From Strobilurus pachycystidiatus (taxonomy: Eukaryota; Basidiomycota; Agaricomycetes; Agaricales; Physalacriaceae), in NCBI GenBank assembly GCA_019915135.1, contig JAHLMK010000005.1, positions 186,001-250,000 on the forward strand: a stretch of DNA of 64,000 nucleotides. The letters run 5' to 3'. Under the pieces are notes generated by a model, which saw only the letters and a list, made by a program, of their open reading frames with translations, was not told where the DNA came from and did not search any database. Within the stretch, counting starts at the first letter, position 1. Each line of letters starts with the position of its first letter. Below are positions 11,829 to 23,085 of this stretch, one piece after another. The position numbers and the translations under genes are program-made.

Positions 11829-13658
11829 ATGAACCCCCTCTTCCTAGGGCTTGACCTGTCCACTCAACAGCTCAAGGCTGTCCTCGTCCAAGAGGATTGC
11901 TCTATTGTTCACGAATCCTCAGTACACTTTGACAATGACCTTCCTCAGCACGGTACGACCAACGGCGCTATAAAGGGACTGGATGGCGAGGTCACCTCTC
12001 CCGTCGTAATGTGGCTCGATGCGCTAGATCTCCTCATGGATAGGATGAGGAAGGCTGGCGTCGACTTTGCCTCCATTGCCGCCATCTCTGGTGCAGGCCA
12101 GGTACGCAGATCTCCGTTTCCTGTGAGTTTCCGATATATTGACCTCAATCTCTTTCCAGCAACACGGTTCCGTCTACTGGTCTTTTGACGCCGAGGATGC
12201 GCTCGCCTCTCTCGATGCCTCGAAGCCATTGACCCAACTCTCGCCGAAGGCTTTCTCTCTCCCAAGTGCGCCGATCTGGCAAGATTCTTCCACCACCCGC
12301 GAATGCCGTGAGCTGGAGGAAGCTGTTGGCGGCCCGCAGGCTCTAGCAGATATTAGCGGCAGTCGTGCGTACGAGCGCTTCACCGGAACTCAAATAAAGA
12401 GGGTCAGCATGTTTTTCCCCGGACTGCGGAGGATCAACTGTCCTAACCCGAATTCAAATTTTTAGATCCGTCGAATCAACAGGGACGCGTACGACGCCAC
12501 ATCGCGGGTATCGCTCGTGTCGTCCTGGATTCCCTCCCTCTTCTTGGGGAAAATCGCGCCGATTGAGATTTCGGATGCCAGCGGTATGAACCTGATGGAC
12601 GTGCTTTCTTGCAAGTGGGACGACAGACTCCTCGAGGCTTGCGGAGGCCCCGAGTTGCGATCCAAGCTCGGCCCAGAACCAGTGGCTGGTGGAACGTCCT
12701 TGGGACCAGTCTGCTCCTGGTGGGTTGAGCGATGGGGTTTCAACCCCGGTAAGCTGTGCATTCCCCAACATCTGGACGCAGATTTCTGATTCTCTTCCCC
12801 ACAGAGTGTATCGTCGCTCCGTTCACGGGCGATAACCCTGCTACTGTTGTCGCCCTCTCCTTCCCCGGTGATGCTTTGTTATCTCTCGGTACATCTACCA
12901 CGTACTTGCTCTCGATTCCTCCCGCCTCTGTCCCTCCCAAGCGGTTCACCACCTCACACCTTCTATCCCACCCCACGACTGCTCCGGATGCCCAGATAGC
13001 CATGCTCTGCTACAAAAACGGCGCTCTCGCCCGTGAGCAAGTTCGGGACCGCTTCGCGGATGCCCACTGGGGCAAGTACAACGAACTTGTGGAGAACTCC
13101 GGCCCAGGAAGTGACGGATATATGGGTCTGTACTTCCCATTACCCGAGATTATCCCACCGGGTGTCAAGGGAGAGTTCATATATCGGACTGAGGCTGGAA
13201 AGGCCCCGATCAAACTCGAGGAGAGCGAAGTTCCAAGCTCTGTGCACCCTCGCATGATCCTCGAGTCGCAGTTCCTCTCGATTCGGTCGAGGATTGCCGC
13301 CATCCTTCCACCCAACTCACCTCCACTTCAACGCCTGGTTGTCACCGGAGGATCTTCGGCGAACCAGACCATTCGCCAGCTCGCTGCTGATCTTTTTGAC
13401 ATGAAGGTGTATGTCAGCGCCACCAAGGAGGCTGCGGGTATGGGCGGGGCTCTCTTGGCGCGCTTTGCTTGGTGGAGAGCGACGGAGGCGCCCTGGGGTA
13501 CATTTGAGGAGATGTGTGCCGGACTGGGAAGCGAGGCACTGGGCATGAAGTGTGTGGCGGAGCCTAATGCTGCTCATGCATTGGCCTACTCTCAGCTAGT
13601 CGACGCTTACGTCGCTTGCGAGGCGGCCGTTGTCAAAGAATGTGCTGCAGCGGCTTGA
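11829..13658 (+). CDS. xylulokinase (D-xylulose kinase, FGGY family)
   Basis: Four exons (11829-12101, 12160-12402, 12466-12748, 12805-13658) give about 550 residues, usual for the family. The enzyme phosphorylates D-xylulose to xylulose 5-phosphate with ATP, feeding pentoses from hemicellulose into the pentose phosphate pathway in the cytosol. The N-terminal sugar-kinase phosphate motif is LGLDLSTQQLKAVLV. The exon 3-4 join gives CIVAPFTGDNPATV, with the catalytic-base Asp in GDNP. The adenosine motifs are LSLGTSTTYL and LVVTGGSSANQTI. WQDSSTTRECRELE and GTQIKRIRR are also family-typical. It starts about 120 bp after a MITE-like element; an AT-rich ATATTAAAAG near 11768 could serve as a TATA element. 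The joined frame shows no defect. Confidence 0.95.
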
Positions 13659-14741
13659 AATTCGGGCTTTCGATATGACTAATTTTTTTCTGGGTTCACG
13701 GACTGTTGGTTTATTTGATTTCATTATAGGGCTTATCTGCGGGGAATGGGGAACTCAAGGGGGAACTGGTTGGCAACTTTATTTCATCATAGGTAGAATA
13801 GTGATAGTGATACTGTACACACGACACTTTGACAGGCAGACAAATGCAAATATATAATTCTGACCCCAACCAATGCTGTGGCGCTGCAAAAAGACACATT
13901 GAGGACGTCGACGACTTGGCACGCGCCGATGAAGGTCAGGAGATACGTACGCAAGACACTATTGCCTGCAGGTCGCCAGCTGTCTCCAGTAGGTCGCCTC
14001 ACTTGGCGCTCTCACATGAATTTGAAGATAATGACTCACTTTTGCAGTCAAGTCGACGTATCATTCGCAGCAACTCGTTTCTTTCTAACTCGGGAGGTAA
14101 CACTGACTGTGGCACAAATGATGACTGACTTTTTTACTGTAACTTAGGACGCACCGCAGTGGTCAGTCTGTCCTCCGAAATCTTCGTGATCACTACAACT
14201 CTCTTGGCGGCAGCAATGTAGAACCGTTCAGCATGTTCTTGCTTCCGTTTCTCCCGAATTCTCTTTCCTCTGTGCAGGTTGTCCAACGGCGAAGTCAGGT
14301 CGCAGGCACATTAGTATTACTATCAGATGACAGCATCTCAGGCTCTGGAGATCTCTGGGGCCCCACGGGGAATGACCTAGGACCAGTCAAATAGCAGAAT
14401 ACTCTGTAATGTTCAGGGCTTCTAAGCCTTGCCTTGCCTTGCCTTCCGTAATGCGCGCCTACGTCGTTCTCACGGGTCTTTTTGCTGGCCTAGGTATGTC
14501 TTCATGATTACTTCAACCCGATACGCGTTCCTCAACTCGAAGTCGTACCTGAAGAGTCAAGATGACAACTCAATCAAGCGATACGATGAACGGATAGAGA
14601 ATGCTTTGCCATACATACATTGGCCATAAATGAAATTAATGTACAATCTAAGATTCCATCCATTGGCGCTGTGAATACTTTCACGATCAGATACGAAGTA
14701 GTTTGTACCAGGTTTTCGCTTTGTGCTCAATGACATACCTT
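13659..14741. other. intergenic, about 1.1 kb, no supported gene
   Basis: Lies between the xylulokinase stop and the stop of the convergent UIM gene. Short open frames exist, the longest about 90 codons near 13878-14147 on +. None has a recognisable domain or convincing splice pattern. A (GCCTT)n tract is at 14426. Confidence 0.5.
14426..14445. repeat. (GCCTT)4 microsatellite
   Basis: Four perfect pentanucleotide units in an intergenic region. Confidence 0.9.
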
Positions 14742-17630
14742 TCAACCTTCAGAGCTCAGAGAGCGGACAGCTTCCGACAAACGGACGAGACCGCGGCACA
14801 ACTCCCGCCCGAGCTCACCACCGCGATACTGTTTTGCCTGCTGCATGAACGCCGCCTCCTGGTTAATGAAAGGCCGGAGGATGTCAGCGAAAGTTGGCTG
14901 GAGGGGACCAAACACGATGTCTCCATCCTGGTGCATCCATGTCCGCAACCCACAGCTGGATTTGACTTCTGATACCCGTAGCAGAGCGAGCTCGGGATAC
15001 CCCCACTCGTATATCATCCCAGTGAGGAATGTCACCAACGAACGGTACATTTTCTGATGCTCACGAAGCATGAACCAATATTTGAACGAAGTTTTGCTCA
15101 AAAGGTGGCGGATCACGTTCGAGAGAAGGGAGAGATGTATGAGGTAGGGCACATTGGGTACAGGTCCGCGCCCGTCAGATCTTCTGGGCCTGTCAGATGT
15201 CTTCGATCTGACGGTTGGATCCAAGTAGTTCATCAGGGCTTCAATGGTGGCGCAAAACACCTTGTCAGACCCAGAATGTTCTAGGTAGCGCTGATAGTCA
15301 TCAGAGTTGCCGATGTGCTTTAGCACATCGCGGTCATATGCACCTAGTATTTCGAAGACAGCGCAAGTGCACTTCTGCGCGCAGGTATCACCTGGGAGGC
15401 AAACCATGTCGGTGCTTTTGGAGCACCCACGACAGTATGATCTGCTGCATTTCATGCAAACCCGCTTGAGCAGTTGCTCCAAGCGTGATTCCCCGTGATC
15501 GGGCTTGAGCAGATCTTTAACGCTCAGGTTTACGACCTGGTGCTGGGTCAGTAAGAAGCCCAGGTAACAGTTGTAGACGAGCTGACCTTGCCGTCATCTC
15601 CATAAACTAACGGAGAATCGCAAGTCGCGCAAGTCCTTTCATCAGAGAAGATGAAGTTAGAGTCATGCATTCGGAAACGTTCCGCTGATAATGCAGTCAT
15701 GGTATTTGGGATCTCCTCGAGCGAGTCCTCTACCACCGGCCATTCTGATAGCTTGAAGCTGGAAATCTTTTCCTTCTTGTCGACTGGATAGCCGTTGGCA
15801 TTTAATTCCAAAGGTGGTCCGTTGTCATTGATAGGCATCCGACTAGGGCCAGCTTGCGATGTGGACTCCCAGTTGCCAGACGTGTATGAAGGAGGTCGTG
15901 ATGGCGCCACAGAGGGATGACGTGACGAATACGAGGGTAGCGATGACAAGACAGAGGTTCTGGGTGTGCTAGGAGGACTGTGCTTGATGATGCCTATCTC
16001 GGACCCGATCTCACTTTCAGCCATCGAGTGGCGCACCGAGGGTGACAGAACTGAGAGTGAACTGTTCCGCCGAGGTTCAGGTGGAGACTGGGCGCTGACG
16101 CTTGTACGCCGCGGCGTGGCCTACAATTTAGGTCAGTAGGGCGGACAAAGCCTGGTGAATCTTACTTGTCGTGGAGGCGGCGTGGCGGGCTGAGTAATAG
16201 CAACCCAGTCCGTAGATGAATTGCCATGTGTAATGCCGGCGATTGCACGCTACGGGAACAGGAAGATTCAATGAGTGAAACTGATGAATGAAGGAAGAAG
16301 ACATTCACCTGTCTTGGAGGCGTCGACGGATGGCTGACAGCCTCCCACGGGGACGGTGTCCCGCTACGAGAGCCTATGCGGGTCCAAGAGTCTGAATCGC
16401 TCTCTGGAGGTGAAGGAGACTTGGGGGTATTGTAAAGACGGTTCGACAATTGCGGAGACTCTTGCTTGACCGCTCTAGGCTTAGGATGCCATATCACGGG
16501 AGAAGGGGGAGCCTGAGCCGGGGAAGGTGGCGCAGAACTTTTCCAAGCAGTCTGCCTGTCTCCGTTGACGGAACGGGTCTACCAACATGAGAATACAGCC
16601 ATACAAGGGATGGAGGGTAATCACGTACCAAGCTCAAATTAGACGCCCCCAAGGGAGGCCGAAGTGGAAAACGTGGAATGCTCTCCGGCTTGTTTACTGT
16701 GCGGAAGGGCGATGAAGCGCGACTCAGCGAGTCTGTTATCAACGCTTCCCGATTCGACGGTTGACTTCTGAGTTCTCGCCCAGTCTTGTCCAGTGTGGCC
16801 CGACTGGGCGGCCGTGCCGGGGTAGATGGGACAAGATCAACCCTGGGAGTACGCGATCGGGCGGGAAGAGCCTGCTCGCTCGCATGGGTTAGACGCGAAG
16901 GCAGTGACATTGCCTGCGCCGTCTATGAAACCATTTCAGTGTTAGCAGATGTTTCTAGGAGAAAAAGACGTACCGAGTGAAAATAGTCCATTGGCGGAGT
17001 AGACGGAGCCAAGCTTGATATACTACTCTGGCTACTGATGGAGCTCGCTTCGAAACTAGAGATGCTACTTCGACTGCTGAGGGAGCTCGCATCTGGGATG
17101 ACGGATCCAGCAGAGGAGTCCGTGTACGCTGTTGTACCGCCAGGTGGGAGATGGAATGCAACATGTCGGCTATCATCGTGTCCGCGTCGGTACCCTGAGT
17201 ACTGTAAAATCATCTCTGCCTCGGGACTCGTCTCGCTATCGAAATCGCGAGCAGAGACGGTCGAACGGTCTGTCAAGAACGGAAAGTCCAAGTCTTCGTG
17301 TGAGATTTGTGATCCTCGTCTGGCACGGGATAATATGGGTCGGGCGGGAGAAACCATTGGGGAAGCGCTCCGCCGAGCCAAATGCTCCGACTCGACTAGA
17401 CGCTTCGCTCTCGCTACAGCATCGAGCTCATACTGTCGAATGGATTCCTGGATGGCGGCCTGCAGATCATGCTCTTCTTCAAGTGCAAGGACATTCTGCG
17501 TCTCCTCGTCCTGTATGCTAGATACTGAGCTTACGTCTGGGGACATCACAGCGCTCGTCGAGTCAGCTCGCAAATAAGGGCTGTAACTCGGGTCATCGGG
17601 TGAGCCTCGGTTGGGGTATGCAGTTGTCAT
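14742..17630 (-). CDS. UIM-containing, Ser/Pro-rich protein with C-terminal Cys-rich zinc-binding-like region
   Basis: No protein family is recognised with certainty. Start taken at the ATG at 17630; the frame is open slightly further up but without ATG. Residues about 35-70 hold a ubiquitin-interacting motif, EEEHDLQAAIQESIRQYE, with the acidic patch, Ala and Ser in place. A long Ser/Pro/Arg-rich disordered middle spans several exons. The C-terminal part starts with paired cysteines: CATCDSPLVYGDDGK, then across an intron CMKCSRSYCRGC, and CLPGDTCAQKCTC. It ends with a helical region of about 200 residues. UIM plus a Cys pattern of RING/IBR style suggests a role in ubiquitin recognition or transfer, but a proper RING cannot be proven by eye. 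The 3' end is convergent with xylulokinase. It is neighboured by the proteasome gene Rpn6 in divergent orientation. Confidence 0.7.
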
Positions 17631-18307
17631 GGCGGATGGATAGGAAGTGGAGATCTGTGGAGGCCTGTACTGTAATCCCTCCGAGAGTCCGAGAGTCACA
17701 GTGGGGGCGTGAAGAGAGCAGCGATGAGGATCAGATGAGAAGAATCACGGCACGATCACGGGAATCAGCGGTAGCTGTAAAGCTGTGGGTCCAGAATTGC
17801 TGTCCGAGATGCTGAGAGAGCTCTGGGGGATGTTGGGCGTCGAGTGGCAGCCAGTGCAGCACTACAAAGACTTGGGATATTCAGGTTCAAGTCGAAGCAA
17901 AGGCGTTTGAAATTACCACTGCTCATTGTCCTCATGCTTCTGGATTAACGGATTTGTCCGAGCAAGGCGATATGGACCAGATGGATGGCCATGTTCGGGC
18001 CGATGGGAGGCTTGCTACGTCGAACATGTGCAGGATATGCTATATCGTGAATGACATTGATATAGGCGGAGTGGAGGAGCGGTATGCGGCATCCAGATTG
18101 AAATGACTGCACACGGGGCAAGATTGAGGATTTGGTGGGGAATGGTCAATCTAATCCAAGCGTTGCCTGTATGATAATGAAGGAGTGAGGAAGAATCCTT
18201 ATTTCACTTGAGAATTGCAGCGAAGCTTGAGAGTGAAATTGTGCCGACGGCAAATATTCCCAAAGCGGAAGACGCGCGTCCAGTTCTTCCTCTTACTCCG
18301 CCACCAG
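17631..18307. other. divergent promoter region, UIM gene / Rpn6
   Basis: 677 bp between two divergent start codons. No coding sequence or TATA box was recognised. It should hold both promoters and possibly non-coding 5' exons. Confidence 0.5.
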
Positions 18308-20073
18308 ATGTCCTCCCCAACCACCGCCCAGCTTCTGGCCGAAGCAGACTCAGCCTCCAAGACCGACACAACGCGCGCAGAGGCTCTCTACAAGCAAATC
18401 TTGTCGTCGTCGACATCAGCGCCGAGCACATCTTCGGAAGATGTTCAGCAGCAGAAAGCTCAGTTGTTGAGGGACCAGGAGACAGCCTTGATCAACCTCG
18501 GACAACTTTACCGGGATCAAAAGTCCGTCTAATATGCCGTGTGGGATGAAGCGGAATGCTGAGACTACTTCATAGGAATGCACAGGGTGTGGCGGAGGTC
18601 ATAACGCTGTCGCGGTCGTTCATGTCATCGACGGCAAAGGCCAAGACTGCCAAGCTCAGTGAGCGTCTTCGCAGTCTCAATATCCTCTTTATCTCAATCA
18701 TGCACAGTTCGTACCCTCCTGGACTACTTCAACACCATCCCCGACAGCCAGAAGATCCAAATGGGTGTCCTTACCGACAACATTGAATGGGCCAAGCGCG
18801 AGAAACGGATATTCTTGAAGCACAGCTTGGAGACAAGATTGGTCGGCCTGTACGTGTCTAGGACACTGCTCGCATATGTACTCTTGACCCTCAACATCAC
18901 AGTCAACTCGAAGCACTTCAATTCAAACCCGCCCTTGCCATGATCGACTCTCTACTGACCGAACTGAAGCGTCTCGACGACAAGATGGTCTTGACCGAGG
19001 TGCATCTGTTGGAGAGTCGCGTATATCGCGGATTTGGAAACCTTTCCAAAGCCAAGGTGTGCAACCCGTCGTCAGTCGGATCGACTTGGTTTTGATCATT
19101 GAGCGCAGGCTGCCTTGACCTCTTCCCGAACCGCGGCCAACTCCATCTACTGCCCACCCTTTCTCCAAGCTTCCTTAGACCTGCAATCAGGTTTGACTTC
19201 CAACATTGTTTGTGGCTCGCCTCTCACCTCTCTCAGGTATACTTCACGCCGAGGATAAAGACTACACGACAGCCTATTCCTACTTCTTTGAGGCCTTCGA
19301 GAACTTGTCATCTCAAGGCGAAGATGACGGTAAAGCACTGGGCGCCCTCAAGTACATGCTTCTCTGCAAGGTTATGCTGAACTTGGTGAATGCTCTCGTC
19401 TATCTCTGCGATCGAATTGACTGACGGCAGTACAGCCTGAGGATGTCACCTCCCTTTTGTCAATCAAGCTCGCTGTCAAGTACGCCCAGTTGAAAGAGGT
19501 CGAGAGCATACGCGCCGTAGCCCGCGCACACCAGGACAGAAACCTTGCCGATTTCCAGAAAGCCTTGCGGGACTACAAGGATGGTTCGTAGGCCAATTAA
19601 AATCCGACGCATAGGCGTTTGTCTAACGACCGTTACAGAGCTGTCCTCCGACCCCACGATAAGATCTCATCTTGCAGCTCTCTACGACACCTTGCTGGAA
19701 CAGAATCTGCTCCGGATCGTTGAACCATACTCTGTCATCGAACTGGAGTATGTCGCGGAATGCGTCGGTCAGGGTAGACAAGCTGTCGAGGCTAAGTATG
19801 ATACCTTCTCCAAAGCGTATATTCACCGACTGACGCGTTGCACAGGCTTTCGCAAATGATTTTGGACAAGATCTTCCATGGTGTCCTGGACCAGGGACGT
19901 GGGTGTCTTCTCGTGTTCGACGAGCCCAAGCCTGATGTACGCGATGAATCACTGCCCGATAACTGGTGTACTGATCTTTTGTCTAGAATACCTACACCGC
20001 TGCCATCGAGACGCTGGAGCAAGTCGGGAAAGTAGTCGAGTCGTTGTATGCCAAAACTGTAAAGATAGCTTGA
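18308..20073 (+). CDS. RPN6: 26S proteasome lid subunit Rpn6 (PSMD11)
   Basis: Multi-exon gene for a PCI-domain subunit of the 19S regulatory particle that clamps lid to core particle. Start ATG 18308 gives [20 protein letters not shown]. The first intron is 18523-18575, restoring [23 protein letters not shown]-like helical repeats follow, with the hallmarks [20 protein letters not shown] and [20 protein letters not shown]. Next are [19 protein letters not shown] and the PCI part ([39 protein letters not shown]). The end is [21 protein letters not shown] and [14 protein letters not shown]. Length fits the family, about 420 residues. No frame damage was seen. All introns are short. Confidence 0.95.
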
Positions 20074-20294
20074 AATTACAGTCGAATGTTTAGTTTTCAT
20101 GCTTCCCAAGTGGCGGTACCATTGTTGCACGTCAAGACACAAAAATACGTACCGACAGACAGGTCTATGTAGAGTATCATTGGGATTGCGTGATACTACT
20201 GATAGTCTCTCAACTCGGATCCGAGCTTGGAGCTCGAACGCGTTTTCCGGTCACGAGACCACCAAGCACGCGTTTCAATGTTTGATGGTGTAAC
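20074..20294. other. short intergenic region
   Basis: 221 bp between the Rpn6 stop and the PIF1 start in head-to-tail arrangement. Nothing recognised. Confidence 0.5.
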
Positions 20295-22674
20295 ATGTTA
20301 GGCAACCTCATAAGTTATATCGTTCCGACGACGACCACGGCGACCACTGACATGTCCTCCAAGACCAAGACCGCCCAGTCGGGCCTGCGAACCCTCAAGC
20401 GCGACTTTTCGGCTGCGTCATCGTCATCGCAGGCTTTGGACCTCGAGTGGCCGCCCAGTCCGCCACCAGCGCTTGTCGCAGCGAAACCATTGACCGGCGC
20501 CCAAAAACGCCTGAAGGACATCCAGGATGCCCTCAAGGGAATCGCCCCCCAGACTAGCACGAAACCACCCGCGCCCCTCATCGCCTCAAAGCTGGCCAAC
20601 AAGCGACTCAGCGATACCGCCCCCGTCAGCTCCCATCCGGCGCCTGTGAAGAAACAGAGGACCCAGGACGTGCTGGCCCCGACGAACTTTACGCGTGCCC
20701 CCTCGTCGTCGTCGGCCGTCAGAACGAAAACCGTCGCGGCTGCCAGCAGCAGCGCTCCGCACAAAGTCGCGAAAGTGTTCCTCAGTTCGGAGCAAAAGGC
20801 GATTCTGAAACTCGTCTCGGAGGGGCACAGCGTGTTCTACACTGGCAGTGCTGGTGTGTCTCTATTTCCATCCGCATATATGCGCGTCTAGCTCACGCTC
20901 GTGTAAAGGAACGGGCAAGTCCGTGTTACTGAGGGAGATCATTAAGACTCTCAAGAAGAAACACGCAAAGTCCCAGGATGCGGTCGCGATAACTGCTTCT
21001 ACCGGTGTGTTGCCTTCTTCTATATGTTGAAAACAGCTGACGATGCTTCCCTCAGGCATTGCCGCGTGTAATATCGGAGGCGTCACGATCCATTCCTTCG
21101 CTGGAGTCGGTATTGCCGTCGAGGAAGCCGCCGAACTCACAAGCAAAGTGAGGAAGAACAAGAAGGCGCTTGCTCGCTGGATGAGGACTAAAGTCTTGAT
21201 CATTGATGAAGGTACAACTGTTCTCTATACATCCTCACTGTTGCTAATCTCCGGGTGTAGTATCCATGGTAGACGCCGACTTTTTCGATAAGCTGTCCGC
21301 CGTGGGAAGCAACATCAGAAATAATGCGCTTCCGTTCGGAGGTATCCAGGTCTGTTGGCTGATATGCGTCTCGCGTCGCTGCCTAAACCTCACTGATAGA
21401 TCATCGTGACTGGCGATTTCTTCCAACTTCCCCCGGTCACGAAGAACGGAAATGTCAAGTTCGCATTCGAGGCGAAACTTTGGAGTCAGACCATCAAGAG
21501 AACTTTCAACCTGACCAAAGTGTTTAGGCAGCATGACCAAGGTCGGTTTGTTGTTTCTCAGTCGGTGCCGCACTTATCCTCCCTCCAGAGTTCGTCGACA
21601 TGCTGAACGAGATGCGATTTGGATGCCTGTCTCAGGCTTCCATCGACAAGTTCAGGTCACTTTCAAGAAACATTGATTACGAAGATGGCCTGGGACCAAC
21701 TGAGCTGTTAGCGTCTCTCTAAATATTTGTTCTTGGCCATTCTGATGCATCGACAGCTTCCCTCGCCGTGAAGATGTCGACAGGTCAAACTCTGGTCGCT
21801 TGGACAACCTCTCAACGGAGACTCGTATATATACTGCGATCGACGGTGGACCTTTAGCCGGAAACGAGACTGGCAAAAAGTTGCTGAGCAACTTCATGGC
21901 ACCGAAAGACCTCGTCCTTCGTAAGAATGCTCAAGTGAGATTGATGTTCTTCGCTTCGCTTGTTCCTGACAACTCAACGCCAACCCGCTAGGTCATGTTG
22001 ATCAAGAACATGGACGAGTTCTTAGTCAACGGGTCGATGGGTCGTGTCGTTCGGTTTGTGGATCCCAACGAGCCTGATGTCGACACCGAAGACAGCTCCC
22101 GTAAAGGAGCACCTCCATCGAAGGGCAAAAAGAATGCTACGATAACTTCTCCTCAGATCTATCCCGAAGTCGAGTTCGTGCTCCCGAATGGCACGCGAAG
22201 ACTGATGATTGTTGCACCGGAGTTGTCCAAGGTTGAGCTGCCCAATGGCGAGGTTCAAGTCAGCAGATCGCAGGTATGCTGGAGAGGTTGGTTATATCTG
22301 TACATTTGCTGATACTCTCCAGTTGCCTCTGATTTTGGCTTGGGCGATGTCGATCCATAAATCTCAGGGCCAAACCCTCGATCGTGTCAAGGTCGACCTT
22401 GGAAGAATATTCGAGAAAGGTTCGTACTTTGTTGTTACCTGACTTCGTCTCCTCATCTGGATTCTGCTGTAGGGCAAGCATATGTCGCGCTTTCTCGTGC
22501 GACGTCACTAGATGGTTTACAAGTCCTTCACTTCGACCCCGCGAAGGTACGTACTGTATGATTACATCTTTGTATGGTTCTGACAACAGAACCCTGTAGG
22601 TTATGGCGCATCCCAAGGTTATAGCTTGGAGCAGAACATTGGAAACCGTGAAGATTGATGTTGACTCGGATTAA
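20295..22674 (+). CDS. PIF1: PIF1-family 5'-3' DNA helicase
   Basis: ATP-dependent helicase for telomeres, G-quadruplexes and mitochondrial DNA. The N-terminal 150 residues are Ser/Ala/Lys-rich. The helicase core begins at [20 protein letters not shown]. Walker A (GSAGTGKS) is split by an intron around 20854-20909. Walker B is VLIIDEVSMVD and motif [27 protein letters not shown] follows; the C-terminal motifs are [20 protein letters not shown] and [18 protein letters not shown]. Two in-frame ATGs exist, 20295 ([10 protein letters not shown]...) and 20352 (MSSKTKT...). Yeast Pif1 uses two starts for mitochondrial and nuclear forms; the upstream extension here is hydrophobic but lacks basic residues, so a mitochondrial form is unproven. 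About ten short introns. No missing motif was seen. Confidence 0.93.
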
Positions 22675-23085
22675 ATCATTTTATCAGTATGGACTTGCTT
22701 TTATTTGAACTCGGAATACACAGTACAATCATCTGCAAGGCAGCTACGACTTGATGAAGTAGTGTGATGCTTAGATTAGACTTCGGTTACAGTGAGGGTT
22801 GGTTTGAGGACTCAAACGATGAACTCCGCGTCATGTTGGGAAGCGATACATACCGCACAACGCAGACCCTGATGAGCCCTATTGCGTGCAGAAAGAAAGC
22901 CGAACTGGGACTGAGGGTAGTCCTGTAACTGGACCCTATATGGGCGGTGCTCAGACTGAGGGCTACTGGCAATGATTTTGGTACATATACACATAGAGAT
23001 GTTACATATAATAATATAGATGTATTCTGACAACTTGTGGCCCAAGGAAAACGTTAAATAGTACATCAAGTAGCGTAGTCAACAT
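22675..23085. other. convergent intergenic region, nothing recognised
   Basis: 411 bp between the convergent stops of PIF1 and the zinc-finger gene. AT-rich stretches near 22990-23050 look like 3' UTR. No supported frame. Confidence 0.5.
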
